Assembly (NCBI GenBank): GCA_028277965.1
Contig: JANQFF010000452.1
Coordinates: 1-34,902 of the forward strand
Length of the DNA: 34,902 nucleotides
Direction of reading: 5' to 3'
DNA from: Pseudomonadales bacterium
GTDB lineage: Bacteria > Pseudomonadota > Gammaproteobacteria > Pseudomonadales > Azotimanducaceae
The notes under the pieces: model-generated
Database searches by the model: none
Seen by the model: the letters and a program-made list of their open reading frames with translations, nothing else
Told to the model about the DNA's origin: nothing
Translations under genes and position numbers: made by a program
Shown here: piece by piece, positions 30,960 to 34,902 of the stretch
Layout: each line of letters starts with the position of its first letter
Numbering within the stretch: position 1 is the stretch's first letter

Positions 30960-33900
30960 TCCGGACCAGGCCCCATACCAGACCTGGGAACCACCCAGCC
31001 GTTCCCGGCATCCTGCAGGCCATGCCGGCGCATCCAGATGACCCGCTCTTCCCACCAGTCAACCGAATCAATACGGATGCAGCATTCAGGCGGCGCGGGT
31101 TCGTTTTCCGGATCTCCCCAGTGAGCCCATTGGTCACTCAGGATGCTTCCGATCACAAGCTGCAGTTCATCAAGCTGAGTGATCGCTTCCGCAGCACGCT
31201 GTGTGGGTATGCGCTTACCGCTCAGTTTGAGTTCAGGTTTGCGCTTGATGATTTCCTCAACACTCCGGTAGAGCTCTTCGGTTGTCTGACTGCGCACAAA
31301 ACTGTCGAGGTCGCGAATATCCAGAAAGCGATCGTCCTCGAGTGTCTGCTCGCGGATTGCCGAGAGGTCGAGCCACAACGCATGACGCAGTTCCTGGTCC
31401 ACGGTGTCGTGGATTCGCTGGGACACTTTGGGATGCCGCCAGTTCTTCGACTTGCCGAGGCGCCTAACCGCCCTCGTCTGCTTTGGATAGCCGGAACTCG
31501 AAAAATACGCTGACGGTCCTTCACCGTAATCACCGCCGAAGTCCGCGAAGCCCCGGTAACGGAAAGGCTCATCACCGCCGAACAGGGGATGACTGATAGT
31601 CCACTCCGAATCGTACTTGGTCCGCCAGCACAGCTCCCGGCCAAGGTCCTGACAAATCGCCAAACGCATCCAGAACGGACGCATCGGCTGATAACTCTCG
31701 ACGACCCCGCCTTTACGCGATCGCGTTGCTTTGACTTTCAATCCCAAAGTATCCGCAATCGGCAAGCCCGGGTAACGGTAGAGATGCACGTGCATGCGGT
31801 TCTTGATTTCCCTGACGTCATAGACATCGGTGATTTTCCAGGTTGTGTGTACAACCGACTGGTAACACGCACGGTCACACGCCGTGTCCCTGTACTGCTT
31901 GAGATTGATCCAATTGACCGACTGACCGCTTGCAAGTATTTCCGTTGCCAGCGCCTTGGCATCTTTCACCTCAGAGGCGAAGTCTTTCCTGATACTGGTC
32001 AGCCGGTTCAATTCTGCGGCAATCTCCTGCCCCCAGCTTTCAGCTACCAGACGCCAACCAACCATATTGTTGTATGCGAGAACGTCCTTTTCGTCGATCT
32101 CGAGCAAGACGCGTTCTTCATCCCGTTGCCCAAGATTAAGTGCGGGAAATACACTTGTAGACACGCGCAACAGGTTTCTCGGTTTGACAGGACCTGATGG
32201 GTCCGTAAACCAGACGTCCTCATCCGTATCGATCTTTGCCTGTACCGCTTCGCGACCATTCACTTCCCGGTCGGTCAGCACAGCGCGACCACTGTTGGCG
32301 AAAACAAACGGTGAAACCATGGCTATGGAGTGCATCTCACCGTCTTTCAGCCACTTCACGGGAATGTTGAAGGATATCTCCCGTTCCGCCCACCACCCGA
32401 TGTCGTTCACCTCCGACCACATTGTCCCTTCTTCGTCACCACACAGGCTTGCGATCAGGTACGCGTATGAGCCCATCACCTCAAAGGAGAATCCGGAGTC
32501 CTGCAGAATGTCGTTGAGGTAGCGATCCACACACCCCTGCATAGCTTCTTTGTCAGCAAGGAGCGGGAAGACCTGAATCGTCATATCGGGAAAGTGAAAC
32601 GGCCCGGATACGGGCTGCGTCGCCGCCCCCCGGGCAGTGTTGTATGGAATGCCGCTACCGGGTCCCGACGGCGACAGTTCAAGGAGCGCCTCCGACTGAA
32701 TCTGCTCCAGGTCTTCAGCGAGCGCCAGACCTTCGTGGTCAATCCGCTCCATCTCGTCCGTTAACTCGAGGTCCCCGGCGTCCTTATCACCTTCGCCTCC
32801 TCGTTTGTCTCCTTTTGAATCCTTGTGAAGCTCCGCCGGCGGCGGGGGCTGCTCGTCGATCCACCTGACAGGCTTTCGGGGGTCTTTCGATGGAACCCTC
32901 GAGCAAAGTGCAGCACCAGCTCCGTAGTTCAGATCGACGTCCGTCCAGAACGGCAGGACGGGTTTCAACACCGAGACCTTCGAGCCGTCATCGTCTTCGA
33001 GCTGGTCGTGAACCCGCAACCCGAGCGCTTCGATGATTGGTTGCGACTCATATCGATGGACCATGATCGAGTACCCGCCGCTCGCATCCCCCGTCAGCAG
33101 ATGGGTATCACCCATGAATCCACCCGCATTGACCCGATCCACCGCCATCGGAGATCCCACCAGTGCCTGATAGCAGGCTTCGATGGGTTTGGATACATGG
33201 CGGAATTGCTTGAGGGTAATCTGCTCGATGGAAAGCTCACTGACCGCACCGGTTGGACCGGTACGCTCGTCGATCGGCCACCACGGAACATCGGGAAACG
33301 CACCTACGAGTTTCATCGCGATATCCGCCACCATCCGTGTCATGTTATCGGCAGTACGATTGGTGCGGTTTCCGCGTAGTCGCAACCCAAGCGTCATGTC
33401 GAGAAGACTCTCGGTGAGATCGACAACCGAGCTGCCAAGCTGCGTTACCGAGGAAAGTAAACCAAACGGGTTCGTGGCGTTGATGGGTATTTCCGACAAT
33501 CGCGGTGCCGGTGCCCTCTCAATGGAGACAAGTCGTCGAGGCATCTGGCGTTCACCCGAGTACGTTTTCGGGAAGACGTGCACGCTCATATCGAAAACAC
33601 GCGTTGGGGCCCTCGGGTCGTTCACCCACTCCTGCACATTGCCAGTGATGTGCCCCAGCACCTTGGGCCATCCGTAGACTTCCCGCCCGGTGCGTTGGGA
33701 CATGGGGTTGTCGACAAATATGAAGGGTGACACACACGCCCAGTCCTGAAACACCATTTCCCCGTCAATTTCACGCCATCTCTGCAGGGGAACCATGAAC
33801 AGCATCTCGTGCTGCGCTACCCAACCCAGGTTCTGCACACCAATGCTTTCCGGCGACATTGATCCATAATCAAGCGCCAGGAAATAGACAAAAGGCAGTG

Positions 33901-34105
33901 CGGGCCTGAACTGAACAATTGAGGGTGGTATGTCCATGTTCAGGTAGGAATCGCAAAACGCGTTCAAAGCCGCGACATCGGCGTGTAAGGGAAACGCACG
34001 ACAGGTGACATTACGCATCCCAAACGGGGGAACAGCCGCCAGCGATGCCGATCCGCTTCGTATCGACGGGTCGGTGTACTCTAACTCGTTCTCTGAAACA
34101 CCCAT
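30956..34105 (-). CDS. 1049-aa protein with two acetoacetate-decarboxylase-like halves
   Basis: Half 1 (about 29-405) and half 2 (about 501-829) match block by block: FPLHADVAALNAFCDSYLN / FPLLADKEAMQGCVDRYLN, IGVQNLGWVAQHE / VNDIGWWAERE, CVSPFIF / MVSPFVF, ITLKQFR / INLKQYR, and LKPVLPFW / YQPMRPFW. Half 1 holds GREVYGWPKVLG (140-151), the acetoacetate-decarboxylase signature whose Lys148 would be the Schiff-base lysine. The matching segment of half 2 (DREVNGREAVQ) has lost it, so half 2 is probably structural or substrate-binding. A charged, Pro-rich linker (406-500) separates them, and residues 830-1049 match nothing I recognise. No signal peptide. GAGGG precedes the ATG, which overlaps the prenyl synthase gene by 25 bases. 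The reaction is unknown; beta-keto acid decarboxylation or a related enolate reaction is inferred. Confidence 0.82.
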   Translation of the reverse strand: MGVSENELEYTDPSIRSGSASLAAVPPFGMRNVTCRAFPLHADVAALNAFCDSYLNMDIPPSIVQFRPALPFVYFLALDYGSMSPESIGVQNLGWVAQHEMLFMVPLQRWREIDGEMVFQDWACVSPFIFVDNPMSQRTGREVYGWPKVLGHITGNVQEWVNDPRAPTRVFDMSVHVFPKTYSGERQMPRRLVSIERAPAPRLSEIPINATNPFGLLSSVTQLGSSVVDLTESLLDMTLGLRLRGNRTNRTADNMTRMVADIAMKLVGAFPDVPWWPIDERTGPTGAVSELSIEQITLKQFRHVSKPIEACYQALVGSPMAVDRVNAGGFMGDTHLLTGDASGGYSIMVHRYESQPIIEALGLRVHDQLEDDDGSKVSVLKPVLPFWTDVDLNYGAGAALCSRVPSKDPRKPVRWIDEQPPPPAELHKDSKGDKRGGEGDKDAGDLELTDEMERIDHEGLALAEDLEQIQSEALLELSPSGPGSGIPYNTARGAATQPVSGPFHFPDMTIQVFPLLADKEAMQGCVDRYLNDILQDSGFSFEVMGSYAYLIASLCGDEEGTMWSEVNDIGWWAEREISFNIPVKWLKDGEMHSIAMVSPFVFANSGRAVLTDREVNGREAVQAKIDTDEDVWFTDPSGPVKPRNLLRVSTSVFPALNLGQRDEERVLLEIDEKDVLAYNNMVGWRLVAESWGQEIAAELNRLTSIRKDFASEVKDAKALATEILASGQSVNWINLKQYRDTACDRACYQSVVHTTWKITDVYDVREIKNRMHVHLYRYPGLPIADTLGLKVKATRSRKGGVVESYQPMRPFWMRLAICQDLGRELCWRTKYDSEWTISHPLFGGDEPFRYRGFADFGGDYGEGPSAYFSSSGYPKQTRAVRRLGKSKNWRHPKVSQRIHDTVDQELRHALWLDLSAIREQTLEDDRFLDIRDLDSFVRSQTTEELYRSVEEIIKRKPELKLSGKRIPTQRAAEAITQLDELQLVIGSILSDQWAHWGDPENEPAPPECCIRIDSVDWWEERVIWMRRHGLQDAGNGWVVPRSGMGPGPE

Positions 34106-34902
34106 AAGACAATGTCCCTCAAAAAGTCCCGATCGCGCGACGGCGGCAGGGATTCAAATATCTGGCTCCACTCGTGCAGGGCAGCACCGGCGAGTCCGTG
34201 AGCAACATCGCGTGCGTGCTGGAGCGATCCGTATTTATCCATCAACTCTCTGATCCACAGCACCTGCTCTTCGGTACGCTGCTCCCGGGGTAACTTCATG
34301 GTGTCGATCAATTCCGATCGCTCATCCTCAGACGCCATCCGGCAAACATGCAAGAGCATCAGCGTTCGTTTGCCTTCGTAAATGTCCCCGTTTATTTCTT
34401 TGCCATACCGATCATCCGCTTCGAGATTCATCAGATCGTCTTTGATCTGGAAAGCAGCCCCAAACATGAATCCATAGCGGATATGGGCATCCAGGTCGAT
34501 GTTGTCCCGCGTTCCGATGATGGTTCCGATCAACACCGGAAAGATCGTGGCTAGCCAGCAGGTCTTCTTAAGGACCATTTCCAGGTAGTCACCATCTTCA
34601 AGGTCAAAACGGTCATCCCGGATCCAGCCGAGTTCCATCGCCTGGCCTTCTGCTGAAGCCATCGCCATGTGCTGTGCCTGTTCCATGATGGCTGTGGAAA
34701 GACGTGGCCCAATTGCTGCGACGTTGTCTATCAGCGGACGCAGGCTCAGCATCGCGAGCGTGTCACCGGCATTGATAGCAAGCGGTATGCCGTGCAACTC
34801 GTGAAGAGTTGGGATGCCACGTCGTTCCTCACTCTCATCCTGGATGTCGTCGTGGATGAGCAGCGCGTTGTGTAACAACTCTATCGACGTTGCAGAGCCA
34901 AT
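34081..34902 (-). CDS. Polyprenyl (geranylgeranyl/farnesyl-type) diphosphate synthase, 5' end off the window
   Basis: About 273 residues of a trans-isoprenyl diphosphate synthase, which condenses isopentenyl diphosphate with an allylic primer. The first Asp-rich motif is LLHNALLIHDDIQDESEERRG. The second region reads FQIKDDLMNLEADDRYGKE, followed by GDIYEGKRT. The second motif is DDLMN rather than DDxxD. The frame stays open to the window edge (IGSATSIELLHN), so the N-terminal third is missing. The stop lies inside the next gene's start region. Heading an operon with an ADC-like protein and a reductase, it probably supplies the isoprenoid substrate. Chain length cannot be set without the residues before the first motif, which are off the window. 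Confidence 0.92.
   Translation of the reverse strand: MGSATSIELLHNALLIHDDIQDESEERRGIPTLHELHGIPLAINAGDTLAMLSLRPLIDNVAAIGPRLSTAIMEQAQHMAMASAEGQAMELGWIRDDRFDLEDGDYLEMVLKKTCWLATIFPVLIGTIIGTRDNIDLDAHIRYGFMFGAAFQIKDDLMNLEADDRYGKEINGDIYEGKRTLMLLHVCRMASEDERSELIDTMKLPREQRTEEQVLWIRELMDKYGSLQHARDVAHGLAGAALHEWSQIFESLPPSRDRDFLRDIVLWVFQRTS

Noticed and set aside
1-34902. tRNA, rRNA, riboswitch, insertion sequence or attachment site
   Set aside because: None was recognised by reading both strands; intergenic gaps are short and hold only the repeats and the palindrome listed. A covariance-model search could still reveal a small RNA.

Overview
The window is protein-coding almost throughout (about 90 percent or more), with moderately high GC. 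It has the gene style of a free-living, probably aerobic and environmental gammaproteobacterium: PaaG-like enoyl-CoA hydratases, a YbaK deacylase close to the E. coli form, PaoABC/IorAB-like molybdenum hydroxylases, and intergenic palindromes resembling Pseudomonas/Xanthomonas REP elements. The taxonomic placement is inference. No rRNA, tRNA, CRISPR array, insertion sequence, phage gene or replication origin was seen, and no gene-free stretch exceeds 300 bp.

Layout. (1) 1-2.4 kb and on to 3.2 kb, plus strand: the tail of an unknown gene, an amidase, a luciferase-like flavin oxidoreductase and a PaaG-like hydratase/isomerase. These converge on a minus-strand operon (7.0-3.3 kb) of an acyl-CoA carboxylase carboxyltransferase subunit, a second PaaG-like enzyme and an exported serine beta-lactamase-like hydrolase. 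Together they look like peripheral acyl-CoA/amide/ester catabolism. (2) 7.0-8.9 kb: a DUF1330 protein and a MATE exporter, convergent. (3) 9.0-15.2 kb: two paralogous very large regulators (OmpR-type winged helix, then a STAND/NB-ARC ATPase, then helical repeats). Between them sit a small membrane protein and ybaK. (4) 15.2-21.5 kb: a divergent thiol/redox locus. Leftward are a cysteine synthase-glutaredoxin fusion, a 2-oxoglutarate/Fe(II) oxygenase and an AhpD-like protein. Rightward are an OsmC protein, a flavin monooxygenase, a 42-aa ORF and a homocysteine S-methyltransferase-like protein. The shared spacer holds a 26-bp palindrome. (5) 21.6-29.8 kb, minus strand: a molybdenum hydroxylase locus. 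A PaoABC-like complex has a Tat-lipoprotein 2Fe-2S subunit, a Moco subunit and an FAD subunit with a Cys-rich insert. It is followed by a 50-aa membrane protein, a tetraheme-free b-type cytochrome and a helical protein, and then by a second, IorAB-type pair. (6) 29.9 kb to the end, minus strand: three overlapping genes for a polyprenyl synthase (cut by the window edge), a 1049-aa protein made of two acetoacetate-decarboxylase-like halves, and a saccharopine-dehydrogenase-like reductase. This resembles an unassigned small biosynthetic operon.

Five palindromic repeats with the core GCCGCTCCTACA (at 3.2, 15.2, 21.5, 24.4 and 29.8 kb) sit at operon ends. Several neighbouring genes take their last codons and stop codon from the repeat arm.

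The most interesting candidates are the membrane-tethered PaoABC-like respiratory module with its small membrane protein, the duplicated ADC-like protein in a prenyl synthase operon, the repeat-derived C-termini, and the twin STAND regulators. All functions are inferred by reading the translations; no database search was possible.
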